Shown here: piece by piece, positions 18,938 to 27,840 of the stretch
Layout: each line of letters begins with the position of its first letter
Position numbering within the stretch: position 1 is the first letter of the stretch
NCBI RefSeq assembly: GCF_025200925.1
Contig: NZ_CP104174.1
Span: forward strand, 2,480,001-2,544,000
Length of the DNA stretch: 64,000 nucleotides
Origin: Bradyrhizobium sp. CB1015
GTDB taxonomy: Bacteria > Pseudomonadota > Alphaproteobacteria > Rhizobiales > Xanthobacteraceae
Reading direction: 5' to 3'
Position numbers and translations under genes: made by a program
The notes under the pieces: generated by a model
The model's database searches: none
What the model saw: only the letters and a program-made list of their open reading frames with translations
Told to the model about the DNA's origin: nothing

Positions 18938-19202
18938 TTGCTTCCTCCTAGATAAGCGGGCCGCGCCGGGCCGGGGCAAAGGCGAATTCTCCGCCAGGAT
19001 GCGAGCCGAGCTTGCCCGCTGGTGCATCCAAAAAAGCAGGCAACGATACGGCCGCGGTATGGCATGGGTATCCGGGCACGACCTTGGAAATCAGCTGAGA
19101 GACGACGGGATGGATGGGCACTGCCTGCCCCACGCACAGGCCCGCGGGGAAAGCGCCGACAATCCATATGGGAGGGGAGAACCGCTCGCCTTCGCTGCTT
19201 CC

Positions 19203-20120
19203 TCACGGACGAACTCGGATGATCGTTTTCCCGCTGATCCGTCGCGTCGGATTGAAAGCGGCGACAGCCTCATCAAGGGGCGCGATGTTTCCGATGTTTG
19301 TACGCAGTCGTCCGTCCCGTACCCGCTGGACGATCTCACCCAGTTGCGCGCGATCGGACACCAGAACAAAGTCGATCGCCAAGCCGTCGGCGGGCCGCGC
19401 TTCGGTCGGCCCGGCGATGGTTACCAACGTTCCTCCGGTTCGAACCAGGCCGGCGGACCGCTTACCGATCTCGCCCCCGATGACGTCGAAAACCAGATGG
19501 ACACCGCCGGCGCCTTTGAGATCGTCGTTCTCGAGGTCGACGAACTCCTGCGCGCCGAAGTCGATCGCTTTCTGACGGTCGGCGGCACGTCCCGTGCCGA
19601 TGACGTAGGCACCGGCCTCTCGTGCGAGCTGTGTCACCATCGAGCCGACCGCGCCGGCCGCGCCGTGCACGAGAACGCTCTGCCCCGCCTGAAGGCGACC
19701 GTGCACGAACAGTCCCTGCCAAGCAGTCAGGCCCGGCATCGCCACGGCCGCCCCCACCGAGAACTCGACGTCTCCTGGCAGCGGTGCGAGATTGCGTGCC
19801 TCCACTGCCACATACTCGGCCAGAGTGCCGCCGCGATACGAGTCCGAGAGACCGAACACCCGTTGTCCTACCGACAGTCCGGTCGTGCCATAGCCGAGAG
19901 CGGTGACAATACCTGCCAGCTCCTGGCCGGGAATCGTTGGCGACCGGTCACGGTCGAGACGATCGGTCCAGGTCGAAGGCCACGTCAGCTCGCCCGAGGT
20001 GAATCCAGACGCATGAACCTGAACGACGACGTCATTTATCGCTGCCTGCGGCTCGGGTCGCTCCACCAGCTTCATCCCCGCCGTTCCCGCAGCCTGGTCC
20101 GTCACAACGATCGCTTTCAT
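19203..20120 (-). CDS. MDR oxidoreductase, quinone reductase-like (copy B)
   Basis: A 305-residue paralogue of the enzyme at 8494-9411, in the opposite orientation and with the same length and ends (MKAIVVTDQAAGTAG to GKTIIRVRP). The nucleotide-binding site reads VHGAAGAVGSMVTQLAREAG. The ATG at 20120 has an AGAGGAG ribosome site like that of copy A. DNA identity looks high through the whole gene, so the two copies form a long inverted repeat. The enzyme probably reduces quinones or enones with NADPH; the substrate is unknown. Confidence 0.88.
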   Translation of the reverse strand: MKAIVVTDQAAGTAGMKLVERPEPQAAINDVVVQVHASGFTSGELTWPSTWTDRLDRDRSPTIPGQELAGIVTALGYGTTGLSVGQRVFGLSDSYRGGTLAEYVAVEARNLAPLPGDVEFSVGAAVAMPGLTAWQGLFVHGRLQAGQSVLVHGAAGAVGSMVTQLAREAGAYVIGTGRAADRQKAIDFGAQEFVDLENDDLKGAGGVHLVFDVIGGEIGKRSAGLVRTGGTLVTIAGPTEARPADGLAIDFVLVSDRAQLGEIVQRVRDGRLRTNIGNIAPLDEAVAAFNPTRRISGKTIIRVRP

Positions 20121-20219
20121 GGGAATGATCTCCTCTGTCATTTGTCTCATTGCTGGGTATGTTGCGGCGATAATCTGCGCTTCAATCCGGATAAGCGGCG
20201 CCCAGAATAGCGACGATTC

Positions 20220-21497
20220 TCATGACACTGTTCCCTGTACTGGTGAACCGCTAGCGGTCGAGCCGTCGGACGGGCTCTTCCCGGTCCTGTCGATGTGCGG
20301 ATTGCGCGCACCGAGAAGGGTGAATAGGGTGGCGACGACGGCAAGTCCGCCGTATCCGAGCGTGATCTGCGGAAGCGAGAACAGGCTGGAAAGTTGCCCG
20401 GAGATGAGGCTCGGGAAGGCGGCGCCGCTGTAGCAGAGAAGGTAGATCGCGCTGAAGATTGGTGCCCGTTCGGCGAGCGTGCTCCCGTGCAGCAAGCCGC
20501 GTGTGGCGGCGCTGATAGCGATGCCCTGGCCGGCACCGGCAACCATGGTCGCGGTGATGAACAACGCCAGTGCGCCGGCTAAGATTGCAGTGCTGATGCC
20601 GATCATTCCGGCCACGAAGGTGATCATACCGACGCGTTGGGCTACCGCGGATGTGAACCAGCCAGCAATGGGAGCGCCGAGAACGCTGGGGGTCATATAG
20701 GCAGCGAACACTAGTCCGAGGATCAACGGGCTGCGGGTGTGGAGTTCATCTTGTACAAGCGCAGGCATGAACGCTTGGTAGAAGCCCCCGCTGGCCCAAG
20801 TAGCCAGAAACACCGCCGCCGCGACAGGGAGCAGATGCCTGACCCGCGCCGGTACGCTGACCTGGGGTAACAGCGATCGCCAAGCGCCCGGAGTCGGAGT
20901 TGCTGTTTCCGGACTGATTGCGACGAGTGCAACAGACAGTAATAGGAAGCAAACGCAGACGAGATAGATGAGTTCGCGCGGCCAGGGGCCGAACTCAACA
21001 AGCGCGCCGGATGCTATGGCGCCGATAGCGACGCCGAGCATCGGTCCTTGGCTAGTGACAACGGACGCCAACCATTCCGGTCTGCTGGGTGCCGCATCGA
21101 CGATGTAGGAGGTCAGAGTGCTGCCAGCCAACCCGGTGCCGAGGCCCACGAGGAGCCGACCGGCCAGCAGAGTGTCGATGTCGTGCACATTCAGCAACAG
21201 CAGACACCCCAGCAGGAGAAGACCGAGGCTAGTGATCGCAGTGACCCGGCGGCCCAGATGATTGGACAGCCGTCCCAGGACCAACAGTGCGGATATGGTG
21301 CCGACGGCGTACGCGACGACGGCCATCGAAATACCGGCGTTAGTGAACCCGTCTTCTGTCCGGTAGGTATTGTAAAGGGGGATCGGAGCGGCCGCAGCGG
21401 CGAATGAGACCACCAAGGAAACTACCGCTGATAAAAATGCCAGCGGGAGCATTCTGCTCCTGTGAGACTGGCTGATCACTGGTGGCAAGTTTTGCAT
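20220..21497 (-). CDS. MFS transporter, drug/metabolite exporter type
   Basis: A 425-residue permease with about 12 hydrophobic segments. The A-motif loop between helices 2 and 3 is present (GRLSNHLGRRVTAITSLGLL). The helix 4-5 region is glycine-rich (LLVGLGTGLAGSTLTSYIVD), typical of drug:H+ antiporters of the DHA group. I chose the ATG at 21497; 21452 and a GTG at 21569 are alternatives. The gene lies about 100 bases upstream of the MDR copy B on the same strand, so the two may share a transcript. Confidence 0.85.
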   Translation of the reverse strand: MQNLPPVISQSHRSRMLPLAFLSAVVSLVVSFAAAAAPIPLYNTYRTEDGFTNAGISMAVVAYAVGTISALLVLGRLSNHLGRRVTAITSLGLLLLGCLLLLNVHDIDTLLAGRLLVGLGTGLAGSTLTSYIVDAAPSRPEWLASVVTSQGPMLGVAIGAIASGALVEFGPWPRELIYLVCVCFLLLSVALVAISPETATPTPGAWRSLLPQVSVPARVRHLLPVAAAVFLATWASGGFYQAFMPALVQDELHTRSPLILGLVFAAYMTPSVLGAPIAGWFTSAVAQRVGMITFVAGMIGISTAILAGALALFITATMVAGAGQGIAISAATRGLLHGSTLAERAPIFSAIYLLCYSGAAFPSLISGQLSSLFSLPQITLGYGGLAVVATLFTLLGARNPHIDRTGKSPSDGSTASGSPVQGTVS

Positions 21498-21568
21498 CGA
21501 GTAGCGAATCGATCGTCTTCCAAACAAATCGGGCAAGCAGGTCCGAGTTCTCCGGTTGGTTTGCTTCA

Positions 21569-21998
21569 CTAGGTGGCGGTGATATTGGTGCCAAGCTGAC
21601 GAGTGGCCCCATCGCTGAGAGCTGCCACATCCGTCCTTTGGTTATTGTCGATCAGGTACTGCCATCGTCGATCCGCGCGGCGTACGACGCCGCTCGCTGA
21701 GCCTTCAACGTATTTGCGACTTAGACCTTTGCCATCAATTGACCGATCCAGCCCGATCAGGGCGAAATCGCCGGCAACGTACACATGACGCGCGCTGGCC
21801 TTGAGCGGCAAACCGTACTTGAGATCGCACTCGAGTCGAGCGGCGATTTCGGTGGTAGTAGTTCGTCCGTCACTCGTGATGAAGACGGGCTTTGGGTCAT
21901 ACATTGGGATCATCGCGCTGACCTTCGGAGTGAAAACGCTCGAGCAGCGACGTCAGAATGTTTTCGGGTTTGGAAGCGAGCGGATTGGGTCCGGACAT
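21569..21998 (-). pseudogene. Frameshifted SnoaL/DUF4440-like (NTF2-fold) gene
   Basis: A good ribosome site (CAGGAG) and the ATG at 21998 start SGPNPLASKPENILTSLLER, which runs into a stop at DDPNV. Family-like text continues in another frame (MIPMYDPKPVFITSDGRTTT, then YVAGDFALIGLDRSI and RRADRRWQYLIDNNQ), the second half of an NTF2-fold protein of the steroid isomerase-like type. A deletion around 21900 has removed the middle of the first helix region and broken the frame. The remaining ORF (114 residues) is probably not functional. Confidence 0.55.
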
Positions 21999-22740
21999 CA
22001 GGGGTCTCCTGCTCGTGTTGGCTGAAACGGTTGTCCTGGTCGTTATTCGACTGAGTGGCTGTCAAGGTCGCAGCGCGGCTCGAAAGTTTCCAATAGCCAG
22101 TACTTATGGTTTCCATAGCGGGGGGAATTGTGCGGCGACAGTCCTCAATCCCGTTCTTAGATCAAGGCCAGTTGCTTAGCCGCGGCTGTGTGATCTACGT
22201 TAACGGAAAGCCTTCTGTGTCCTCCGTCCGATCTGCAGCTACCGGTCGCCCCCGATTGACCAAGCAGAATTTTTGCTGACCTCCAAAAATCAAAGGTCAA
22301 GGCTGATTTCCCATGGCGGTCCACACGCAACCATCTCCTCCTTGTTTGGAGCCTCCGACGCGCACTGGCTTCGTCTCCTATCGGTGACGCCGTATCACTG
22401 AGGGACTTCCTTCGAGTTTCATGATCATCTGCTCCTGTAATTTCCTCAGCGACAGAGATGTTCGCCACGCGGTGAACACGGCTGACGCCGCGCTGCGCAA
22501 TGCCAAGCAGATCTATGGCACCCCGGTTGCACCGAATGCGGCCGCTGCGCGCACACCATGAGGACGATTATCGACGAGGCGTACAGGGAGCGTGCACTAG
22601 CCTGTCAGACTTGCTGCCCGCATGGTGGGACAAGGATGAATGAGTCCAAACTCGCGTCGAAAATAGCCTAGGTTCCCTTGATTTGCTGGACAGGCGCCTC
22701 TCGGTTTCACGACCAGAGAATGCCTGTCTGCTTGTTCATC
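21999..22740. other. Intergenic region upstream of bacterioferritin
   Basis: About 740 bases with no gene I can support. A minus-strand open frame at 22157-22468 begins with acceptable protein text (ANISVAEEITGADDHETRRK) but soon becomes Arg-rich and is not convincing. Confidence 0.4.
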
Positions 22741-22758
22741 GTCAGAATCGTTCTAAAC
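22741..22758. promoter_or_regulatory. Irr-box-like palindrome (iron control element)
   Basis: GTCAGAATCGTTCTAAAC is an inverted repeat around a CG centre; its complement reads GTTTAGAACGATTCTGAC, close to the rhizobial ICE motif TTTAGAA-n3-TTCTAAA bound by the haem-responsive regulator Irr. It lies 42 bases before the bacterioferritin ATG. Irr control of bfr is established in rhizobia; that this site works is inference. Confidence 0.5.
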
Positions 22759-22799
22759 TTGCAAGGGTCAAGAACGAGCCTCAAGTCTTGGAGTTCATC

Positions 22800-23288
22800 A
22801 TGCAGGGCGACCCGAAAGTCATCGAGTATCTCAACAAGGCACTGCGTCACGAGCTCACGGCAATTAATCAGTACTGGCTGCACTACCGCTTCCTGAATAA
22901 TTGGGGTCTCCTAGAGATGGCTAAGGTCTGGCGCAAGGAGTCCATCGAGGAGATGGAGCACGCTGACAAGCTCACCGACCGCATCATCTTCTTCGATGGT
23001 TTCCCAAACATGCAGGTGCTCGATCCCCTGCGCATCGGCCAGAACGTCAAGGAGATTATCGAGTGCGATCTCGCCGCGGAGATGAGCGCGCGTGCCCTAT
23101 ACGAGGAAGCGGCGACCTATTGCCACAGCGTAAAGGACTACGTTACGCGCGACCTCTTCGAGAAGCTGATGAGCGATGAGGAACATCACATCGACTTCCT
23201 CGAAACCCAGCTCGATCTAATCGGCCGCATCGGCCTCGAGTTCTACACCCAGAAGCATGTCGGCGGGCTCAAGAACGAAGAGCACTGA
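22800..23288 (+). CDS. bfr: Bacterioferritin
   Basis: A 162-residue haem-containing iron-storage protein that forms 24-mers in the cytoplasm. All ferroxidase ligands are present at canonical positions: Glu18, Glu51, His54, Glu94, Glu127 and His130. The haem axial ligand Met52 sits in [11 protein letters not shown]. The ATG at 22800 gives the standard start ([14 protein letters not shown]) although the frame is open upstream to 22683. No bacterioferritin-associated ferredoxin gene is adjacent. The promoter region carries an Irr-box-like site, which fits iron-dependent control. Confidence 0.95.
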   Translation: MQGDPKVIEYLNKALRHELTAINQYWLHYRFLNNWGLLEMAKVWRKESIEEMEHADKLTDRIIFFDGFPNMQVLDPLRIGQNVKEIIECDLAAEMSARALYEEAATYCHSVKDYVTRDLFEKLMSDEEHHIDFLETQLDLIGRIGLEFYTQKHVGGLKNEEH

Positions 23289-23663
23289 ATTGTTGCGCCG
23301 TCTACGGCAATCGATCGCAGGCAACCATGCGCTTTGCGACCACGACGTTCCAGCGCCGCGGATGCCGGTGCATGGAGGGCCGTGGTTTCGCCACTGGCAA
23401 ATGTCCGGTTTTCAATGATTCTGATTGCCGACCGGGTCCGTACGACGAATGGCCCGAGGTATTCTGTCCATCCTCTCGTCAGAATTGAAGCCATTCAATT
23501 TCATGGCTTCCTTCTCCCGCTCACGTCTTTGCTGCCTTGGGAGCCAGGAGGAGATCAGGAACACATACGTGGGAAATACGAGCTGACCTCCGGGCCGTAG
23601 AAATCAGAAGCGCGCTCGGCGCAATACGATATGCTGCGTGGCAATTCAGGTTCTCGAGGTCTT
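23289..23663. other. Intergenic, nothing recognised
   Basis: About 375 bases between bfr and the AraC gene with no supported gene. No clear terminator follows bfr. Confidence 0.4.
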
Positions 23664-24632
23664 ATGTCTGAAGTCGACTGGTTGAGTCATCTCCTGCAGA
23701 TCATCACCGTGACCGGTCAACTCGAGGTCCGCTGCGCCTATGGCGCACCGTGGCGGATTATCTGGCCCAGGGCGGCGGCGAACGAGATCCCCTATCATGT
23801 CATCGTCAAGGGCCGTGCCATTTTCGAGGACCCGGATGCGAGAACGGTGCAGGAGCTTGGCAGCGGAGATATCGTGCTGCTCCCTCACGGTTCGGCGCAT
23901 GTGCTGCACGACGGCAGCGGCAAGACGCCGGTCCGCACGCATGAAAGCAGGGGCTCCGCAGGATGGATGTTGAGCGAGAACAATGGACGGGGTGAGCAAC
24001 TAGATCTGCTGTGCGGACGATTTTTCGTCGTGCCACCCCATGATCGATTAGTCCGCAACTACCTGCCAGCAAATCTGGTCCTGCGGGCTCTGAAAAACCA
24101 CGGGGAAGAGGACATCGCGTCGGCATCGAGTCAACTTTCCGGACTGGTCAGCCTAATGCGAATGGAGTCCGCTGAGGATAGAGCGGGAGGGCGCGCCATT
24201 CTGAACGCGCTTTCTTCGGTCTTGTTCACTCTGGTTCTCCGCGCCGCGAGCGAAGCCGGCAAATCCACCGAAGGCTTATTGGCCCTTGCTGGCAATCCGA
24301 GATTGGCAGCGGCCATTGCTGCGATGTTCGCTGATCCGGCGCGACCCTGGAAGCTTCCCGACCTCGCCGATCTATGCGGCATGTCACGCGCAACATTCAT
24401 GCGCCAATTTCAGGACAAGTTAGGCCGCTCCGCCCTCGACCTGTTGACCGATCTTCGCATGAGCATGGCGGCCAACGAGCTCAAGAAGCCAAGAATCAGC
24501 ACGGAAGCTGTGGCTGAGATGGTCGGGTATCAATCGGTTTCGGCATTCCGGCGTGTGTTTGCGGAGAGGATGGGGATGACACCGGGGGAATGGCGCCGAC
24601 TGGCGCACAACGGCGATGAGTCCGAACCCTAG
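23664..24632 (+). CDS. AraC-family regulator with cupin_6 sensor domain
   Basis: A 322-residue regulator. The N-terminal effector domain is cupin-like (YHVIVKGRAIFEDPDART, then LGSGDIVLLPHGSAHVL). The C-terminal AraC domain has LPDLADLCGMSRATFMRQF as the first and TEAVAEMVGYQSVSAFRRVF as the second helix-turn-helix, ending MTPGEWRR. Regulators of this type usually sit beside the oxidoreductase genes they control, and here a nitroreductase, an AhpD-like protein and an azoreductase follow on the same strand. That they are its targets is inference. Confidence 0.88.
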   Translation: MSEVDWLSHLLQIITVTGQLEVRCAYGAPWRIIWPRAAANEIPYHVIVKGRAIFEDPDARTVQELGSGDIVLLPHGSAHVLHDGSGKTPVRTHESRGSAGWMLSENNGRGEQLDLLCGRFFVVPPHDRLVRNYLPANLVLRALKNHGEEDIASASSQLSGLVSLMRMESAEDRAGGRAILNALSSVLFTLVLRAASEAGKSTEGLLALAGNPRLAAAIAAMFADPARPWKLPDLADLCGMSRATFMRQFQDKLGRSALDLLTDLRMSMAANELKKPRISTEAVAEMVGYQSVSAFRRVFAERMGMTPGEWRRLAHNGDESEP

Positions 24633-24734
24633 CCAGAGTGATCCTTTTGAGCACCAATTTGAGCCAATAGAGGCTCGAAACGATCGTACCCAACGGTAAA
24701 TTGGGCTCCGTTCACTTGATAACGGAGCAACCCA

Positions 24735-25421
24735 ATGAACCAAGCCGCTGCAACTGTTGCCGCTGCCGATCCGGAGCCCTGCCGTTCGCTTGGGCAGCCG
24801 CTGCCGACAAACGCCGTGATCGAAACTATTCTGAGCCGCAGTGCTGCGAAGTATTACGACTCGACGGCCGTCCTCAGCGACGATCAGATCCGCGACCTCG
24901 TGCGGATCGGGACTTCAGCGCCGACATCCTTCCATCTGCAGAACTGGCGCTTCATCGCCGTGCGCTCAAGCGAAGCGAAGGCGCGGCTGCTTCCGATCGC
25001 CTGGAATCAGCCCGCAATCACCGAAGCGGCCGTTACCTTCATCATCATCGGCCAATTGGCTGATGCCAGCACCGTCCCTGATCGCCTGGCCCCGGTCGTG
25101 GAAGCCGGAATCATGCCCGCACATCTGGTGCCGGAATGGGAGGGGCCTGCTCACGGCCTCTACGACAATCATCCGCAGCGCCAGCGCGACGAGGCCGTGC
25201 GCTCCGCGAGCTTCGGCGCGGCAGCTATCATCTATGCGGCCCGCTCGCTCGGACTGGGCTCGACACCGATGATCGGCTTCGATGCAGAGGCCGTACACAG
25301 TGAGTTCAGCCTGGCCGAAGATGAAGTCCCAGTGATGCTGCTGACCGTCGGACCGGAGCGGCCCGGCAATTGGCCGCAGAAGCCGCGCCTACCTGTGGCC
25401 GATGTGCTGCACTTAGCCTAA
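24735..25421 (+). CDS. Nitroreductase-family flavoprotein
   Basis: A 228-residue FMN-dependent oxidoreductase of the nitroreductase superfamily. The FMN/substrate region is visible (SRSAAKYYDSTAVLSDDQI, and TSAPTSFHLQNWRFIAVRS). The C-terminal half has the family's AARSLGLGSTPMIGF helix-loop. It would reduce nitro compounds or quinones with NAD(P)H. The start has GGAGC eleven bases upstream. It follows the AraC gene by 102 bases and precedes the AhpD-like gene by 35, so it is probably the first gene of a three-gene redox cluster. Confidence 0.88.
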   Translation: MNQAAATVAAADPEPCRSLGQPLPTNAVIETILSRSAAKYYDSTAVLSDDQIRDLVRIGTSAPTSFHLQNWRFIAVRSSEAKARLLPIAWNQPAITEAAVTFIIIGQLADASTVPDRLAPVVEAGIMPAHLVPEWEGPAHGLYDNHPQRQRDEAVRSASFGAAAIIYAARSLGLGSTPMIGFDAEAVHSEFSLAEDEVPVMLLTVGPERPGNWPQKPRLPVADVLHLA

Positions 25422-25456
25422 CCAACCCTGAAATCAATCATCCAAGGAGAAATACC

Positions 25457-26002
25457 ATGGCCAGAGCTGCCGCTCTGAGGCCGGAACACGTGCCGGCCGA
25501 TTCGAAACCGACCCTCGATATGTTCACCAAGAACATCGGGTTCACGCCAAACATGATGGCGACCTTCGCGCAAAGCCCGATCGCGTTCAACGCGTGGGCC
25601 GCTCTGCTCGGCTCCTTGAGCAAGGCGCTCGACGTCAAGACGCGCGACAGCATCGGCCTTGCCGTCTCCGAAGTGAACGGCTGCGATTACTGCCTGACGG
25701 TGCACAGCTTCACGGCGGAGCATATGGCCAAGCTGCCGGCCGAAGACATTGTTCTCGCCCGAAAGGGTCATGCCAGGGATCCAAAGCGGGATGCCGCCGT
25801 CCAGCTTGCACGCAAGATCATCGAGGCCCGTGGCCACGTCACAGACGCCGATCTGCAAGCCGTCCGCGATGCGGGCTACACGGACGCGAACATCATGGAG
25901 ATCGTCGCGCTTGTGGCCATGTACTCGCTGACGAACTTCTTCAACAACGTGTTCAATCCCGACAAGGACTTCCCCGCAGTCGCACCGGCCGGCTCGATCT
26001 GA
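25457..26002 (+). CDS. AhpD-like carboxymuconolactone decarboxylase family protein
   Basis: A 181-residue all-helical protein of the peroxidase-related CMD family. The redox motif is complete: Glu72, Cys76, Cys79 and His83 in SEVNGCDYCLTVHS, the proton-relay pattern of alkylhydroperoxidase AhpD. It would reduce peroxides or recycle a peroxidase with lipoamide-type thiols. The ATG at 25457 has AAGGAG at seven bases. A perfect 16-bp hairpin lies just behind the stop and probably ends or stabilises the transcript shared with the nitroreductase. Confidence 0.9.
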   Translation: MARAAALRPEHVPADSKPTLDMFTKNIGFTPNMMATFAQSPIAFNAWAALLGSLSKALDVKTRDSIGLAVSEVNGCDYCLTVHSFTAEHMAKLPAEDIVLARKGHARDPKRDAAVQLARKIIEARGHVTDADLQAVRDAGYTDANIMEIVALVAMYSLTNFFNNVFNPDKDFPAVAPAGSI

Positions 26003-26015
26003 GCCTGCCAGTGGT

Positions 26016-26050
26016 ATCAACCGCCTCCAAGGAGCTTGGAGGCGGTTGAT
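26016..26050. terminator. Perfect 16-bp hairpin between AhpD-like gene and azoR
   Basis: Arms 26016-26031 (ATCAACCGCCTCCAAG) and 26035-26050 are exact complements around a 3-base loop. There is no T-run after the stem, so it is either a weak intrinsic terminator, an mRNA 3'-end stabiliser or a processing site. Confidence 0.55.
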
Positions 26051-26082
26051 GCAAGAGCTTCCTAGCCATTTGGATCGGTCGC

Positions 26083-26712
26083 ATGAATATCCTCCACATT
26101 GATAGCAGTCCTCGCCCGAAATCGCATAGCCGTGAGGTTTCGGCCGCGATCGTCAAAAAGCTTCTTCAAGTTGCGCCGGATGCGAGCATCAGGCGGCGCG
26201 ATCTTGGAGCTGATCCTCTGCCTCACGCCACGGCGGACTACGCGGATACGCTGTCATCGCCGGCCACACTTGCGGCACCGTTGAACGGCGCTCTGGACTT
26301 TGCCGAAACGCTCATCCGGGAAGTCGAGGCGGCCGATGTGATTGTCATTGGAACGCCGATGCACAACTTCACTATCCCTTCGGTTCTCAAAGCGTGGATC
26401 GACCAGGTCCTGCGCGTTGGCCGCACGATGGAGTCAACGCCCGCCGGGAAGGTGGGAGTGCTGCCGGATCGTCCGGTTTTTATCGGCGTCGCTTCCGGCG
26501 GCGTCTTCACCGGAGACCGAGCAAATCAGCCTGATTTTCTCACGCCCTATCTGACGCTGGCACTGAACTCTATTGGGCTGAAGACGCTGCAATTCCTTCC
26601 GCTGCAGGCCACCGCATTTATTGAAGAGGGCCAAGCTCCGCTAGCGAGCGAGAAGGTAATTGACGCTATCGATTTGACAGTCGTGCGAGAGCTTCGAGAC
26701 GTAGCTGCTTGA
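26083..26712 (+). CDS. azoR: FMN-dependent NADH-azoreductase
   Basis: A 209-residue flavodoxin-fold reductase. The family start is clear (MNILHIDSSPRPKSHSREVS), the FMN-binding loop reads IGTPMHNFTIPSVLKAWIDQ, and the second loop contains FIGVASGGVF. It reduces azo compounds and quinones with NADH as a homodimer in the cytoplasm. It is preceded by the 16-bp hairpin, so its transcription relative to the nitroreductase pair may be partly uncoupled. The gene set fits protection against electrophiles and quinones. Confidence 0.92.
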   Translation: MNILHIDSSPRPKSHSREVSAAIVKKLLQVAPDASIRRRDLGADPLPHATADYADTLSSPATLAAPLNGALDFAETLIREVEAADVIVIGTPMHNFTIPSVLKAWIDQVLRVGRTMESTPAGKVGVLPDRPVFIGVASGGVFTGDRANQPDFLTPYLTLALNSIGLKTLQFLPLQATAFIEEGQAPLASEKVIDAIDLTVVRELRDVAA

Positions 26713-26858
26713 TCAGCCGTGCTCTCGAGGATCGCCAGACCGTATCGCAATGCTCTCCGTGCTCTGGACAAAGTCGCACCTGAGGGCCCATGGCAAGCCT
26801 TGACAAGCGCCCGCTTAACCTCCGGCTCCCTGCGGGCCTATCAACATGAGGTCTTCCG

Positions 26859-27317
26859 ATGATTAGTACGCTTCCGCAAATCGGCGACAGGATCACCGAC
26901 AAATCAGTATCGCCCGATGAAAAAACCGTTCGCGACTGGATCGGAGCAGATGGCTTCGAATACTGGGCCAAGCTGCGGACCTGGATCGATGAATCCTACC
27001 CAGAAGTTTTCGCGCCGGATTGGCTCTACGGTGGAAAGAGCCGCGGTTGGTCCCTGCGTTACAAGAAGACTAAGGCGTTCTGTCACCTGGTGCCGGAATT
27101 CCGACGAGTTTCAGCTGTGGTGGTTATGGGTAGAGCAGAGCGAGAAAAGTTTGAGGAGCGACGCTATGTTTGGCACCCGCAATTGATCAAACTCTACGAT
27201 GACGCGAAAACATACATCGACGGAAAATGGCTAACGATTGCCGTCGCATCGGCAGATGATCTGCATGATGTGACAAACCTTCTGACTATGAAGCGCCCGC
27301 AAAAGTCGCGCGGTTGA
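26859..27317 (+). CDS. DUF3788-like protein
   Basis: A 152-residue cytoplasmic protein. The pattern TDKSVSPDEKTVRDWIG, a WAKL/YPE helix, then WLYGGKSRGWSLRYKKTKAF is that of DUF3788, a family with the YdhG/MmcQ-like fold and no settled function. The ATG at 26859 follows a modest ribosome site. It is the last gene of the redox block before the accessory region. Confidence 0.65.
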   Translation: MISTLPQIGDRITDKSVSPDEKTVRDWIGADGFEYWAKLRTWIDESYPEVFAPDWLYGGKSRGWSLRYKKTKAFCHLVPEFRRVSAVVVMGRAEREKFEERRYVWHPQLIKLYDDAKTYIDGKWLTIAVASADDLHDVTNLLTMKRPQKSRG

Positions 27318-27524
27318 AGGTCACAAGAATGCGGGTTTGCCATATCGACTGTCGCTTCGGGGAGGCGTTTCCAAGCGCCACCGACTTTCCGGCCAGGATC
27401 GCTGTATTTGGTGCGTCGATTCTTTCGGCCGTCATTGGGACTCTGCTCGTGCGGGCCTAGTATTCTAAGGCAGGCCCGAGGGTGTTCGCGAACCGGCCGT
27501 CGGCTGCCGCTTCTTGTGATCAGG

Positions 27525-27559
27525 ACACGTTTTAAGGTGTTTAACACGTTAAAGCGTGT
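27525..27559. promoter_or_regulatory. Nested AT-rich dyad before the XRE gene
   Basis: ACACGTTTTAA at 27525-27535 is matched with one mismatch by TTAAAGCGTGT at 27549-27559, and between them lies a near-palindrome GTGTTTAACAC. This looks like a compound operator or promoter. It ends 35 bases before the XRE start, as expected for autoregulation. Confidence 0.4.
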
Positions 27560-27594
27560 TTTGTTCGGGCCGAGACAATGCATCATCCTGCCGG

Positions 27595-27840
27595 ATGAGG
27601 CGGCGTAATCCGGCACATACCAGGCGGTTCCTTGCACGCAATCTTCGACGACTTCGTCTGGAGCGATCGTGGTCCCAGTACGATCTCGCCGACGAGACCG
27701 GTTTGCGTCAGGGGTTGATCAGCGCTCTCGAGCTCGCGACCGCGAACCCGACATTGGAATCGCTGGACAAGATCGCGTTCGCGCTCGGCGTGGATGTCGC
27801 CGCGCTGTTCGCTGCACCGCCTTCGGCGAAATCGCGCTAG
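27595..27840 (+). CDS. XRE-family helix-turn-helix regulator
   Basis: An 81-residue single-domain regulator of the Cro/C1 type. The helix-turn-helix is visible in RLRLERSWSQYDLADETGLR and QGLISALELATANPTLESLD, followed by the usual KIAFALGVDVAALF. Small size and an operator-like dyad upstream fit a repressor of the kind found in mobile elements or restriction controllers. No toxin or restriction partner lies next to it. Confidence 0.8.
   Translation: MRRRNPAHTRRFLARNLRRLRLERSWSQYDLADETGLRQGLISALELATANPTLESLDKIAFALGVDVAALFAAPPSAKSR

Noticed and set aside
18999..20210. Plus-strand frame of 403 codons
   Set aside because: Antisense shadow of the MDR copy B gene, which has a ribosome site and family motifs.
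22157..22468. Possible minus-strand gene of 103 codons
   Set aside because: Acceptable first 20 residues but then Arg-rich; GTG start without ribosome site; not supported.
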